Assembly: GCA_030280995.1 (NCBI GenBank)
Contig: JASXTE010000001.1
Span: 30,970,606-31,034,605, forward strand
DNA length: 64,000 nt
Origin: Hemileia vastatrix
Lineage: Eukaryota; Basidiomycota; Pucciniomycetes; Pucciniales; Zaghouaniaceae
Direction of reading: 5' to 3'
The notes beneath the pieces are model-generated. The model was not told the origin of the DNA. It saw only the letters and a list, made by a program, of their open reading frames with translations, and ran no database searches. The first letter of the stretch is position 1. Each line of letters starts with the position of its first letter. The position numbers were made by a program, and so were the translations under genes. Shown here in pieces: positions 21,601 through 31,783 of the stretch.

Positions 21601-23138
21601 TGAAACATGAACATCAAGCACTTCAGCGTTGTAACACTTGGAAAATTGTCCCCAGGCCTGAAAAAGCTAATGTAATTGGCTGCAGGTGGGTTTTCAGGGT
21701 TAAACCTAATGCTGATGGTGGTGTTTCCAAGTTCAAAGCCCGTTGTGTAGCAAAAGGATATTCTCAAATCCTAGGAATAGATTTTCATGAAACTTTTGCA
21801 CCCACTGGACGGATCACTTCTCTCAGGACCATTCTTTCTTTAGCAGCTTATTTTGACTGGGATGTTCATCAAATGGATGTAGTGGCAGCTTTTCTCCAGG
21901 GAAACTTAAATGAAACTGTTTATATGGAACAACCTGAAGGAACACTAACTGCTGGAAATGAAGGTAAAGTTTGCCAATTGTTGCGTCCTCTTTATGGCAT
22001 CAAACAAGCTCCCTTTTGCTGGAATTCACGTATAAATGACTACTTGTGCAAGCTCAACTTCTCCCCCCTTAAGTGTGATCAGTGTGTGTATGTTTGGAGA
22101 AACAAATCACAAATCTGTATCATTTATCTTCATGTTGATGATATGGTCATTACTGGTAATCATTTTCTTTGGTTCAAAGACAAAATCAAAACTGAATTTG
22201 AGATGGATGATCTTGGTCCTGCCACTTGGATTTTGGGAATGCGTCTCACCAGGAACAGAACAGCACGTACTCTTTCTTTATCACAAGATTCTTATGCTGA
22301 AAAAGTTTTGTCCAACTGGAATATGGCCAACTGTAATCCCTGTCTCACTCCCTTATCCCCAAATGATTATCCTGTCAAAGCAACCAGTGAAGAAATTGCT
22401 GAATTCAATGCTCTGAAAATCAATTACCGCTCTGCTATTGGTGCACTCAACTATTTGTCTGTTGCAACAAGACCTGATCTCTCTTTTGCAGTTGGTGCAT
22501 TATCTCAACATCTCATTGAACCAGGTATCAAACACTGGCTTGCTGTCAAACACACTTTCAGATATCTGCGTGCCACTTCATCATCATCTCTCACTTTTGG
22601 AGGAAAATGCCCAATTCCAAATCATCCATCACTCTGTCCTCTTATTTACTCTGACACTGATTATGCTGGGGATCCTGATACCAGGCGCTCAACTGGAGGG
22701 TATGTTGCCATACTCAATGGAGGAGCTATTTCCTGGAGTTCTAAAAAGCAGCAAGTCGTCACTATCTCTAGTACTGAAGCTGAGTTCAGAGGCATTGTGG
22801 ATGCTGGATGTGAAGCAATCTGGCTGACTAAATTACTTACTTCCTTCAATATTCCTAAGTCACCTTCACCTTTAATCCTTGCTGACAATGCCAGTTCCAT
22901 TTCACAATGCAAGGATTCACTCAGATACCGTCAAAGATCAAAACATGTGGACACTCAACTTTGTTGGATTACTGAAAGCATCAACAAAAATCATTTTCAG
23001 CTTCAACACATTTCAACTGAACACATGGTGGCTGATCTTCTTACAAAATCTTTAGGAAAAGTCAAGCTGTCTTATCTCCTCAAACTCATGGGTCTGGTAT
23101 TAAGGGGGGGTGTTGAAATTTCTGCCTCTAATACCTGA
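18654..23138 (+). CDS. copia Gag-Pol polyprotein, element D (1,494 aa, intact)
   Basis: One ORF makes the particle protein and all enzymes. Gag of the UBN2 type occupies about 1-235. A zinc-knuckle-like C-x2-H-x5-H-x4-C motif follows (C240, H243, H249, C254). The aspartic protease has DSGAS at 344. The integrase HHCC domain is H483, H488, C518, C521, and its DD35E core is D548, D611, E647. A Ser/Pro/Asp-rich linker covers about 780-950. The RVT_2 reverse transcriptase has D1075 (MDVVAAF) and D1162-D1163 (HVDD), about 990-1230. The copia RNase H has D1334 and E1375/E1377, with a VADLLTKSL tail. The start has A at -3 and G at +4. The stop lies 28 nt inside the 3' LTR, so the last nine residues are LTR-encoded. 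No introns, stops or frameshifts. Confidence 0.97.
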   Translation: MASNQDSSKVMVTPLTDESYDTWEHIMRLHFEVLDLFGIVSGQVPAPVPHNDGSPSDAEIKAQLALWIKNDTRCRYEIITRLDDVNKKLVNTCHTSAQMWSVLARRHASNKVGSRISHFLSMVTLSLSEGGDPKTHVDAFKGINFHMIRSGLIIPQEILIYLFFATLPPSFKHWRGLLTRDRQEIDHLHLDDVLSSFLDYAADDKVVDEFHNAMSNVNAHSASAKSSKSSKSKARSKLSCSVHGQNVGHDDNHCFVQHPELRPKKNQANSAAPSKDNSNKATPVPPPQEEQPDVTANCAFVFPSDEEFLFTAVACLSEKSNSDCIINASASMASHSSNLSPIIDSGASCHMFNNRDSFITFQPVNIRIQLAGIGKSIYATGKGTVAASGGMEGKVFFSDALYVPDLGRNLISLGRLWRTGCLLIPAPVNPTSNFIISRNGKNYMGGVISNSLFEVSVVPQGMSPPNSSALYAKASSQSLTLWHNRLGHPYAPYIQKLFNGMASDVSSSSLSDSEMHFCEPCVLGKQTHASFPGQLPVAKNPLEVIHTDLSGKIQPPSFDGSQYYLKFTDQATSYRHVYLLSSKAQVFKYFLEYKASVELQSGFKIKKLVCDGGGEYINSSLVNFLKQHGIALQVTAPYTPQQNPISERGNRITTEKSKTMMFHSNAPIHLWSEAVKTAVYLENRLPTKALQNKSTPFEAWNKSKPRVSHLRVFGCACYAFLDKHQRPGKFSANARKCVMLGYEVGTTNYRVWDLELKKIVIAKSVAFNENFFPFLDSRFKRPQWSQLMKQIPDQIHDSQPLPTPGLSFSPAQSPSESPTHDPSSGNISDSHSEDNSPSSSSSSDFHMSGTPSNSTPCPSPGHLTRLPHSNVPDEEGSSQSDPSYSSIEPDNPADPDYVPSSQSPSYSDNSSAETSTPEHLRQIYYDHYQHDSYSDSPDPLGLYAANAFAFSLEAPLLAHEIPEPQCYKQAIYSKYSAEWAEAVKHEHQALQRCNTWKIVPRPEKANVIGCRWVFRVKPNADGGVSKFKARCVAKGYSQILGIDFHETFAPTGRITSLRTILSLAAYFDWDVHQMDVVAAFLQGNLNETVYMEQPEGTLTAGNEGKVCQLLRPLYGIKQAPFCWNSRINDYLCKLNFSPLKCDQCVYVWRNKSQICIIYLHVDDMVITGNHFLWFKDKIKTEFEMDDLGPATWILGMRLTRNRTARTLSLSQDSYAEKVLSNWNMANCNPCLTPLSPNDYPVKATSEEIAEFNALKINYRSAIGALNYLSVATRPDLSFAVGALSQHLIEPGIKHWLAVKHTFRYLRATSSSSLTFGGKCPIPNHPSLCPLIYSDTDYAGDPDTRRSTGGYVAILNGGAISWSSKKQQVVTISSTEAEFRGIVDAGCEAIWLTKLLTSFNIPKSPSPLILADNASSISQCKDSLRYRQRSKHVDTQLCWITESINKNHFQLQHISTEHMVADLLTKSLGKVKLSYLLKLMGLVLRGGVEISASNT
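23102..23110 (+). other. polypurine tract, element D
   Basis: AAGGGGGGG immediately before the 3' LTR, translated as part of the LRGG segment near the polyprotein C-terminus. Confidence 0.87.
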
Positions 23139-24026
23139 CCCATTCCTTACTCCAGCTTCTTACCATCGTCTCAAGTCATTCTCCTTGCTCATATCCTCTT
23201 TTCCTGACCTTTTCCGCCGAGGAACTTCAAAGATACGAGCTCCAGCATCAAGAACAACATTTCTTTCCCACCCGGAGTCAATGTATTGATTCTGGACCTC
23301 GAGGACGTGTTTCTTTACCTGGAGTGTGAATCTTTTCCCCGGCTGGGAACTTTTTCCTTGGATGTGAACCTGTCTCTTTTTCTGTATTGTAGTTTAGTAG
23401 TTTTGTCGACGTCGTGTTAGTTTCTATTGTTTTGGATGGTGGACTTTGTCATATAATGAGCCCTCTCTTTGCCATTTCCGTTTTCCCCATCCAAATCTTT
23501 TTCTTTCTCTTTCTCTCTATTCTCTTTATCCCTTCCACTGCTTCTTCCTGTCCACTGCTTTCCCTTTTGGCCGCATCTGACAGTCTTTGCACTGTGTGGG
23601 GAGAATAGAGTCTTTTGTCCAGGTTCTTTCCTTTTCTTTTCTGTTATCTTTTCTCTGATTCTTTTAGTCCTAACCACAGCAGCTCACACTTGTGTCCCTT
23701 ATAGTTTTAGCACACGCTTTGTTGTAGTTACTTGTTGTTGTAAGGTGCACAGTTGCTGATTGACCTGTGTTTAGGTATGTTTGTTTTTGCAATGAAATCC
23801 AAATCTTTTTCTTTCTCTTTCTCTCTATTCTCTTTATCCCTTCCACTGCTTCTTCCTGTCCACTGCTTTCCCTTTTGGCCGCATCTGACAGTCTTTGCAC
23901 TGTGTGGGGAGAATAGAGTCTTTTGTCCAGTTTTAGCACACGCTTTGTTGTAGTTACTTGTTGTTGTAAGGTGCACAGTTGCTGATTGACCTGTGTTTAG
24001 CTTTCCTCTGTGCTAAAACTTCTACA
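23111..24026 (+). repeat. 3' LTR of element D (916 bp)
   Basis: Complete two-unit LTR with the polyprotein stop TGA at 23136-23138. It is followed by TSD AGGAC. Confidence 0.96.
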
Positions 24027-24587
24027 AGGACTAAAAGAATCAGAGAAAAGATAACAGAAAAGAAAAGGAAAGAACCTGGACAAAAGACTCTATTCTCCCC
24101 ACACAGTGCAAAGACTGTCAGATGCGGCCAAAAGGGAAAGCAGTGGACAGGAAGAAGCAGTGGAAGGGATAAAGAGAATAGAGAGAAAGAGAAAGAAAAA
24201 GATTTGGATGGGGAAAACGGAAATGGCAAAGAGAGGGCTCATTATATGACAAAGTCCACCATCCAAAACAATAGAAACTAACACGACGTCGACAAAACTA
24301 CTAAACTACAATACAGAAAAAGAGACAGGTTCACATCCAAGGAAAAAGTTCCCAGCCGGGGAAAAGATTCACACTCCAGGTAAAGAAACACGTCCTCGAG
24401 GTCCAGAATCAATACATTGACTCCGGGTGGGAAAGAAATGTTGTTCTTGATGCTGGAGCTCGTATCTTTGAAGTTCCTCGGCGGAAAAGGTCAGGAAAAG
24501 AGGATATGAGCAAGGAGAATGACTTGAGACGATGGTATGAAGCTGGAGTAAGGAATGGGTCAGGTATTAGAGGCAGAAATTTCAACA
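24027..24587 (-). repeat. three-unit variant LTR, right piece
   Basis: Rest of the LTR split by D, ending TTTCAACA at 24587. It carries a T at about 24538 where other LTRs have A. Its right flank GGAGT belongs to fragment G. No polypurine tract adjoins it, so it is either a 5' LTR of a lost minus-strand element or a solo LTR. The left counterpart of the GGAGT TSD was lost at the H junction. Confidence 0.88.
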
Positions 24588-25336
24588 GGAGTAAGACAGG
24601 GATTGCAGTTGGCCATATTCCAGTTGGACAAAACTTTTTCAGCATAAGAATCTTGTGATAAAGAAAGAGTACGTGCTGTTCTGTTCCTGGTGAGACGCAT
24701 TCCCAAAATCCAAGTGGCAGGACCAAGATCATCCATCTCAAATTCAGTTTTGATTTTGTCTTTGAACCAAAGAAAATGATTACCAGTAATGACCATATCA
24801 TCAACATGAAGATAAATGATACAGATTTGTGATTTGTTTCTCCAAACATACACACACTGATCACACTTAAGGGGGGAGAAGTTGAGCTTGCACAAGTAGT
24901 CATTTATACGTGAATTCCAGCAAAAGGGAGCTTGTTTGATGCCATAAAGAGGACGCAACAATTGGCAAACTTTACCTTCATTTCCAGCAGTTAGTGTTCC
25001 TTCAGGCTGTTCCATATAAACAGTTTCATTTAAGTTTCCCTGGAGAAAAGCTGCCACTACATCCATTTGATGAACATCCCAGTCAAAATAAGCTGCTAAA
25101 GAAAGAATGGTCCTGAGAGAAGTGATCCGTCCAGTGGGTGCAAAAGTTTCATGAAAATCTATTCCTAGGATTTGAGAATATCCTTTTGCTACACAACGGG
25201 CTTTGAACTTTGAAACACCACCATCAGCATTAGGTTTAACCCTGAAAACCCACCTGCAGCCAATTACATTAGCTTTTTCAGGCCTGGGGACAATTTTCCA
25301 AGTGTTACAACGCTGAAGTGCTTGATGTTCATGTTT
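24588..25336 (-). pseudogene. copia polyprotein fragment, older copy G, RT piece
   Basis: Minus-strand RT coding sequence, about residues 984-1233, containing the MDVVAAF and HVDD motifs. It is cut by the variant LTR at GGAGT and by element E at TGTTT, and continues at 31789. It shares several base differences with H (GAACAGCC for GAACAACC; CTGTCTTACTCC), so G and H are of the same older lineage, but H has further private changes. Open, but a fragment only. Confidence 0.9.
25332..25336. other. TSD of element E, left (TGTTT)
   Basis: Matches TGTTT at 31784-31788. Confidence 0.95.
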
Positions 25337-26252
25337 TGTTGAAATTTCTGCCTCTAATACCTGACCCATTCCTTACTCCAGCTTCTTACCATCGTCTCAA
25401 GTCATTCTCCTTGCTCATATCCTCTTTTCCTGACCTTTTCCGCCGAGGAACTTCAAAGATACGAGCTCCAGCATCAAGAACAACATTTCTTTCCCACCCG
25501 GAGTCAATGTATTGATTCTGGACCTCGAGGACGTGTTTCTTTACCTGGAGTGTGAATCTTTTCCCCGGCTGGGAACTTTTTCCTTGGATGTGAACCTGTC
25601 TCTTTTTCTGTATTGTAGTTTAGTAGTTTTGTCGACGTCGTGTTAGTTTCTATTGTTTTGGATGGTGGACTTTGTCATATAATGAGCCCTCTCTTTGCCA
25701 TTTCCGTTTTCCCCATCCAAATCTTTTTCTTTCTCTTTCTCTCTATTCTCTTTATCCCTTCCACTGCTTCTTCCTGTCCACTGCTTTCCCTTTTGGCCGC
25801 ATCTGACAGTCTTTGCACTGTGTGGGGAGAATAGAGTCTTTTGTCCAGGTTCTTTCCTTTTCTTTTCTGTTATCTTTTCTCTGATTCTTTTAGTCCTAAC
25901 CACAGCAGCTCACACTTGTGTCCCTTATAGTTTTAGCACACGCTTTGTTGTAGTTACTTGTTGTTGTAAGGTGCACAGTTGCTGATTGACCTGTGTTTAG
26001 GTATGTTTGTTTTTGCAATGAAATCCAAATCTTTTTCTTTCTCTTTCTCTCTATTCTCTTTATCCCTTCCACTGCTTCTTCCTGTCCACTGCTTTCCCTT
26101 TTGGCCGCATCTGACAGTCTTTGCACTGTGTGGGGAGAATAGAGTCTTTTGTCCAGTTTTAGCACACGCTTTGTTGTAGTTACTTGTTGTTGTAAGGTGC
26201 ACAGTTGCTGATTGACCTGTGTTTAGCTTTCCTCTGTGCTAAAACTTCTACA
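25337..26252 (+). repeat. 5' LTR of element E (916 bp)
   Basis: Complete two-unit LTR ending CTTCTACA. The primer site abuts. Confidence 0.95.
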
Positions 26253-26266
26253 GGTTATGGGCCCAG
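26253..26266 (+). other. primer-binding site, element E
   Basis: The family's 14-nt initiator-tRNA-Met complement, unchanged. Confidence 0.85.
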
Positions 26267-26410
26267 TTGCCTAAAGCACCTTTCTCAAGAATACTTACAA
26301 CAAAACCGCTTACTGGACAATAAAACAGCCTTTTCTCTCAGATTTTGGATCATCCTCTTCACATCTCATCTTCTTTCTCTCCAAATCTTTGCTGTTGACT
26401 CGACCAAATC

Positions 26411-29400
26411 ATGGCCTCCAATCAGGATTCAAGTAAGGTTATGGTCACCCCTCTTACTGACGAATCCTATGACACCTGGGAACACATTATGCGTCTTCAC
26501 TTTGAAGTTCTGGATCTTTTTGGCATTGTTTCTGGACAAGTCCCTGCCCCTGTTCCTCACAATGATGGTTCACCTTCAGACGCTGAAATCAAAGCTCAAC
26601 TTGCTTTATGGATCAAAAATGACACCAGGTGCAGGTATGAAATCATCACCAGATTGGATGATGTTAACAAGAAGCTGGTCAACACTTGCCACACCTCTGC
26701 TCAAATGTGGTCTGTTCTTGCAAGAAGACACGCCAGCAATAAAGTTGGATCACGGATTTCTCACTTTCTCTCTATGGTTACTCTTTCTCTTTCTGAAGGA
26801 GGAGACCCCAAAACTCATGTTGATGCATTCAAAGGCATTAACTTCCATATGATCCGTTCTGGGCTCATCATTCCCCAGGAAATTCTTATTTATCTCTTTT
26901 TTGCCACTCTTCCACCTTCCTTCAAACATTGGCGTGGTTTGCTCACCAGAGACAGACAGGAAATTGATCACCTGCATCTGGATGATGTTTTATCTTCTTT
27001 CCTGGATTACGCTGCTGATGACAAAGTTGTTGATGAATTTCACAATGCTATGTCAAATGTCAATGCTCACTCTGCCTCAGCCAAATCATCAAAATCATCC
27101 AAATCCAAGGCACGCAGCAAACTCTCATGTTCTGTTCATGGTCAAAATGTTGGACATGATGACAATCATTGCTTTGTTCAACATCCTGAATTGCGTCCCA
27201 AGAAGAACCAAGCCAACTCAGCTGCCCCATCAAAGGACAATTCCAACAAAGCAACTCCTGTTCCCCCTCCTCAGGAAGAACAACCTGATGTCACGGCCAA
27301 TTGTGCTTTTGTCTTCCCTTCTGATGAAGAATTTCTTTTTACAGCTGTTGCCTGCTTGTCTGAAAAATCAAATTCTGACTGCATTATCAACGCTTCTGCT
27401 TCCATGGCTTCTCATTCCTCAAACCTTTCTCCAATTATTGATTCTGGGGCCAGCTGTCATATGTTTAACAACAGAGACAGTTTCATCACCTTTCAACCTG
27501 TCAACATTCGAATTCAACTTGCTGGTATTGGGAAATCAATCTATGCAACTGGAAAAGGAACTGTTGCTGCTTCTGGAGGAATGGAAGGAAAAGTTTTCTT
27601 TTCTGATGCTCTTTATGTCCCTGATCTTGGAAGGAATCTCATCTCCCTGGGACGTCTTTGGAGAACTGGTTGTCTTCTCATCCCTGCACCAGTTAATCCT
27701 ACATCAAACTTCATTATTTCACGTAATGGAAAGAATTATATGGGAGGAGTCATCTCCAATTCATTATTTGAAGTTTCTGTGGTTCCACAAGGCATGTCTC
27801 CCCCTAATTCCTCAGCTCTTTATGCAAAAGCTTCAAGTCAGTCTCTAACTCTCTGGCACAACAGATTAGGACATCCATACGCCCCATATATTCAAAAACT
27901 TTTTAATGGAATGGCATCTGATGTATCTAGTTCTAGTTTGTCTGATTCTGAAATGCATTTTTGTGAACCGTGTGTGTTGGGTAAACAAACCCATGCTTCC
28001 TTTCCTGGCCAGTTGCCTGTTGCCAAAAATCCTCTTGAAGTTATCCACACGGATTTATCTGGGAAAATTCAACCTCCTTCTTTTGATGGTTCTCAGTATT
28101 ACCTTAAGTTCACTGATCAGGCCACTTCATACCGTCATGTTTACCTTCTTTCCTCAAAAGCCCAAGTATTCAAATATTTCTTGGAATACAAGGCATCTGT
28201 AGAGCTGCAATCTGGCTTCAAAATCAAAAAGCTTGTTTGTGACGGTGGTGGTGAGTATATCAACTCTAGTCTGGTCAACTTTCTTAAACAACATGGCATT
28301 GCTCTTCAAGTTACGGCTCCTTACACTCCCCAACAAAATCCAATTTCTGAGAGAGGAAACCGTATTACCACTGAAAAATCCAAAACCATGATGTTTCATT
28401 CTAATGCACCAATTCACCTATGGTCTGAAGCAGTTAAAACAGCAGTATATCTTGAAAACAGATTACCAACCAAAGCTCTTCAAAACAAATCAACTCCTTT
28501 TGAAGCCTGGAATAAATCCAAACCCAGAGTCTCACACCTCAGAGTTTTTGGTTGTGCTTGCTATGCTTTTCTTGATAAACATCAACGTCCTGGAAAGTTT
28601 TCAGCTAATGCCAGAAAGTGTGTCATGCTTGGATATGAAGTTGGAACAACAAATTATCGTGTTTGGGATCTTGAGCTTAAAAAGATTGTTATTGCCAAAT
28701 CTGTGGCCTTCAATGAAAATTTCTTCCCCTTTCTTGACTCCAGATTTAAGCGCCCTCAATGGTCACAACTGATGAAGCAAATTCCAGATCAAATTCATGA
28801 CAGTCAACCACTTCCAACACCTGGACTTTCCTTTTCTCCAGCTCAATCTCCTTCTGAGTCTCCAACTCATGATCCATCCTCAGGAAACATTTCTGATTCA
28901 CATTCTGAAGATAATTCTCCTTCTTCTTCTTCTTCCTCTGATTTTCACATGTCCGGCACACCTTCTAATTCAACTCCTTGTCCTTCACCTGGCCACTTAA
29001 CAAGATTACCTCATTCCAATGTCCCAGATGAAGAAGGTTCCAGTCAATCTGATCCATCATATTCATCAATTGAGCCAGACAATCCAGCAGATCCTGATTA
29101 TGTTCCCTCATCACAATCCCCCAGTTATTCTGACAACTCTTCAGCTGAAACATCCACTCCTGAACATTTACGTCAGATTTATTATGATCATTATCAACAT
29201 GATTCCTACTCTGATTCTCCTGACCCTCTTGGGTTATATGCAGCAAATGCCTTTGCTTTCTCTCTAGAAGCTCCCTTGCTAGCTCATGAAATTCCTGAAC
29301 CCCAGTGTTATAAGCAAGCAATCTATTCCAAATATTCAGCAGAATGGGCAGAGGCTGTGAAACATGAACATCAAGCACTTCAGCGTTGTAACACTTGGAA

Positions 29401-30895
29401 AATTGTCCCCAGGCCTGAAAAAGCTAATGTAATTGGCTGCAGGTGGGTTTTCAGGGTTAAACCTAATGCTGATGGTGGTGTTTCCAAGTTCAAAGCCCGT
29501 TGTGTAGCAAAAGGATATTCTCAAATCCTAGGAATAGATTTTCATGAAACTTTTGCACCCACTGGACGGATCACTTCTCTCAGGACCATTCTTTCTTTAG
29601 CAGCTTATTTTGACTGGGATGTTCATCAAATGGATGTAGTGGCAGCTTTTCTCCAGGGAAACTTAAATGAAACTGTTTATATGGAACAACCTGAAGGAAC
29701 ACTAACTGCTGGAAATGAAGGTAAAGTTTGCCAATTGTTGCGTCCTCTTTATGGCATCAAACAAGCTCCCTTTTGCTGGAATTCACGTATAAATGACTAC
29801 TTGTGCAAGCTCAACTTCTCCCCCCTTAAGTGTGATCAGTGTGTGTATGTTTGGAGAAACAAATCACAAATCTGTATCATTTATCTTCATGTTGATGATA
29901 TGGTCATTACTGGTAATCATTTTCTTTGGTTCAAAGACAAAATCAAAACTGAATTTGAGATGGATGATCTTGGTCCTGCCACTTGGATTTTGGGAATGCG
30001 TCTCACCAGGAACAGAACAGCACGTACTCTTTCTTTATCACAAGATTCTTATGCTGAAAAAGTTTTGTCCAACTGGAATATGGCCAACTGTAATCCCTGT
30101 CTCACTCCCTTATCCCCAAATGATTATCCTGTCAAAGCAACCAGTGAAGAAATTGCTGAATTCAATGCTCTGAAAATCAATTACCGCTCTGCTATTGGTG
30201 CACTCAACTATTTGTCTGTTGCAACAAGACCTGATCTCTCTTTTGCAGTTGGTGCATTATCTCAACATCTCATTGAACCAGGTATCAAACACTGGCTTGC
30301 TGTCAAACACACTTTCAGATATCTGCGTGCCACTTCATCATCATCTCTCACTTTTGGAGGAAAATGCCCAATTCCAAATCATCCATCACTCTGTCCTCTT
30401 ATTTACTCTGACACTGATTATGCTGGGGATCCTGATACCAGGCGCTCAACTGGAGGGTATGTTGCCATACTCAATGGAGGAGCTATTTCCTGGAGTTCTA
30501 AAAAGCAGCAAGTCGTCACTATCTCTAGTACTGAAGCTGAGTTCAGAGGCATTGTGGATGCTGGATGTGAAGCAATCTGGCTGACTAAATTACTTACTTC
30601 CTTCAATATTCCTAAGTCACCTTCACCTTTAATCCTTGCTGACAATGCCAGTTCCATTTCACAATGCAAGGATTCACTCAGATACCGTCAAAGATCAAAA
30701 CATGTGGACACTCAACTTTGTTGGATTACTGAAAGCATCAACAAAAATCATTTTCAGCTTCAACACATTTCAACTGAACACATGGTGGCTGATCTTCTTA
30801 CAAAATCTTTAGGAAAAGTCAAGCTGTCTTATCTCCTCAAACTCATGGGTCTGGTATTAAGGGGGGGTGTTGAAATTTCTGCCTCTAATACCTGA
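26411..30895 (+). CDS. copia Gag-Pol polyprotein, element E (1,494 aa, intact)
   Basis: Full-length ORF with every catalytic residue listed for element D preserved: DSG protease triad, integrase HHCC and DD35E, RT aspartates, and the RNase H D and E residues. By eye the translated product matches those of C and D throughout. The stop is inside the 3' LTR, as in the other copies. Confidence 0.96.
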   Translation: MASNQDSSKVMVTPLTDESYDTWEHIMRLHFEVLDLFGIVSGQVPAPVPHNDGSPSDAEIKAQLALWIKNDTRCRYEIITRLDDVNKKLVNTCHTSAQMWSVLARRHASNKVGSRISHFLSMVTLSLSEGGDPKTHVDAFKGINFHMIRSGLIIPQEILIYLFFATLPPSFKHWRGLLTRDRQEIDHLHLDDVLSSFLDYAADDKVVDEFHNAMSNVNAHSASAKSSKSSKSKARSKLSCSVHGQNVGHDDNHCFVQHPELRPKKNQANSAAPSKDNSNKATPVPPPQEEQPDVTANCAFVFPSDEEFLFTAVACLSEKSNSDCIINASASMASHSSNLSPIIDSGASCHMFNNRDSFITFQPVNIRIQLAGIGKSIYATGKGTVAASGGMEGKVFFSDALYVPDLGRNLISLGRLWRTGCLLIPAPVNPTSNFIISRNGKNYMGGVISNSLFEVSVVPQGMSPPNSSALYAKASSQSLTLWHNRLGHPYAPYIQKLFNGMASDVSSSSLSDSEMHFCEPCVLGKQTHASFPGQLPVAKNPLEVIHTDLSGKIQPPSFDGSQYYLKFTDQATSYRHVYLLSSKAQVFKYFLEYKASVELQSGFKIKKLVCDGGGEYINSSLVNFLKQHGIALQVTAPYTPQQNPISERGNRITTEKSKTMMFHSNAPIHLWSEAVKTAVYLENRLPTKALQNKSTPFEAWNKSKPRVSHLRVFGCACYAFLDKHQRPGKFSANARKCVMLGYEVGTTNYRVWDLELKKIVIAKSVAFNENFFPFLDSRFKRPQWSQLMKQIPDQIHDSQPLPTPGLSFSPAQSPSESPTHDPSSGNISDSHSEDNSPSSSSSSDFHMSGTPSNSTPCPSPGHLTRLPHSNVPDEEGSSQSDPSYSSIEPDNPADPDYVPSSQSPSYSDNSSAETSTPEHLRQIYYDHYQHDSYSDSPDPLGLYAANAFAFSLEAPLLAHEIPEPQCYKQAIYSKYSAEWAEAVKHEHQALQRCNTWKIVPRPEKANVIGCRWVFRVKPNADGGVSKFKARCVAKGYSQILGIDFHETFAPTGRITSLRTILSLAAYFDWDVHQMDVVAAFLQGNLNETVYMEQPEGTLTAGNEGKVCQLLRPLYGIKQAPFCWNSRINDYLCKLNFSPLKCDQCVYVWRNKSQICIIYLHVDDMVITGNHFLWFKDKIKTEFEMDDLGPATWILGMRLTRNRTARTLSLSQDSYAEKVLSNWNMANCNPCLTPLSPNDYPVKATSEEIAEFNALKINYRSAIGALNYLSVATRPDLSFAVGALSQHLIEPGIKHWLAVKHTFRYLRATSSSSLTFGGKCPIPNHPSLCPLIYSDTDYAGDPDTRRSTGGYVAILNGGAISWSSKKQQVVTISSTEAEFRGIVDAGCEAIWLTKLLTSFNIPKSPSPLILADNASSISQCKDSLRYRQRSKHVDTQLCWITESINKNHFQLQHISTEHMVADLLTKSLGKVKLSYLLKLMGLVLRGGVEISASNT
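30859..30867 (+). other. polypurine tract, element E
   Basis: AAGGGGGGG before the 3' LTR. Confidence 0.85.
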
Positions 30896-31783
30896 CCCAT
30901 TCCTTACTCCAGCTTCTTACCATCGTCTCAAGTCATTCTCCTTGCTCATATCCTCTTTTCCTGACCTTTTCCGCCGAGGAACTTCAAAGATACGAGCTCC
31001 AGCATCAAGAACAACATTTCTTTCCCACCCGGAGTCAATGTATTGATTCTGGACCTCGAGGACGTGTTTCTTTACCTGGAGTGTGAATCTTTTCCCCGGC
31101 TGGGAACTTTTTCCTTGGATGTGAACCTGTCTCTTTTTCTGTATTGTAGTTTAGTAGTTTTGTCGACGTCGTGTTAGTTTCTATTGTTTTGGATGGTGGA
31201 CTTTGTCATATAATGAGCCCTCTCTTTGCCATTTCCGTTTTCCCCATCCAAATCTTTTTCTTTCTCTTTCTCTCTATTCTCTTTATCCCTTCCACTGCTT
31301 CTTCCTGTCCACTGCTTTCCCTTTTGGCCGCATCTGACAGTCTTTGCACTGTGTGGGGAGAATAGAGTCTTTTGTCCAGGTTCTTTCCTTTTCTTTTCTG
31401 TTATCTTTTCTCTGATTCTTTTAGTCCTAACCACAGCAGCTCACACTTGTGTCCCTTATAGTTTTAGCACACGCTTTGTTGTAGTTACTTGTTGTTGTAA
31501 GGTGCACAGTTGCTGATTGACCTGTGTTTAGGTATGTTTGTTTTTGCAATGAAATCCAAATCTTTTTCTTTCTCTTTCTCTCTATTCTCTTTATCCCTTC
31601 CACTGCTTCTTCCTGTCCACTGCTTTCCCTTTTGGCCGCATCTGACAGTCTTTGCACTGTGTGGGGAGAATAGAGTCTTTTGTCCAGTTTTAGCACACGC
31701 TTTGTTGTAGTTACTTGTTGTTGTAAGGTGCACAGTTGCTGATTGACCTGTGTTTAGCTTTCCTCTGTGCTAAAACTTCTACA
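30868..31783 (+). repeat. 3' LTR of element E (916 bp)
   Basis: Complete two-unit LTR followed by TSD TGTTT. Confidence 0.95.

Larger units (their letters stand above)
17580..24026 (+). mobile_element. copia element D, complete, 6,447 bp (reference copy)
   Basis: Plus-strand intact element. In order: 5' LTR 17580-18495, primer site 18496-18509, 158-nt leader, ORF 18654-23138, polypurine tract 23102-23110, 3' LTR 23111-24026. TSD AGGAC is on both sides. It is inserted in the variant three-unit LTR in the opposite orientation. The two LTRs appear identical by eye. The protease-integrase-RT-RNase H order identifies Ty1/copia (Pseudoviridae-type) rather than Ty3/gypsy. Confidence 0.98.
25337..31783 (+). 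mobile_element. copia element E, complete, 6,447 bp
   Basis: Plus-strand intact copy in the RT region of minus-strand fragment G, with TSD TGTTT on both sides. Both LTRs are full two-unit copies, and all cis sites and the ORF are present. Potentially autonomous and very young by LTR similarity. Confidence 0.97.
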
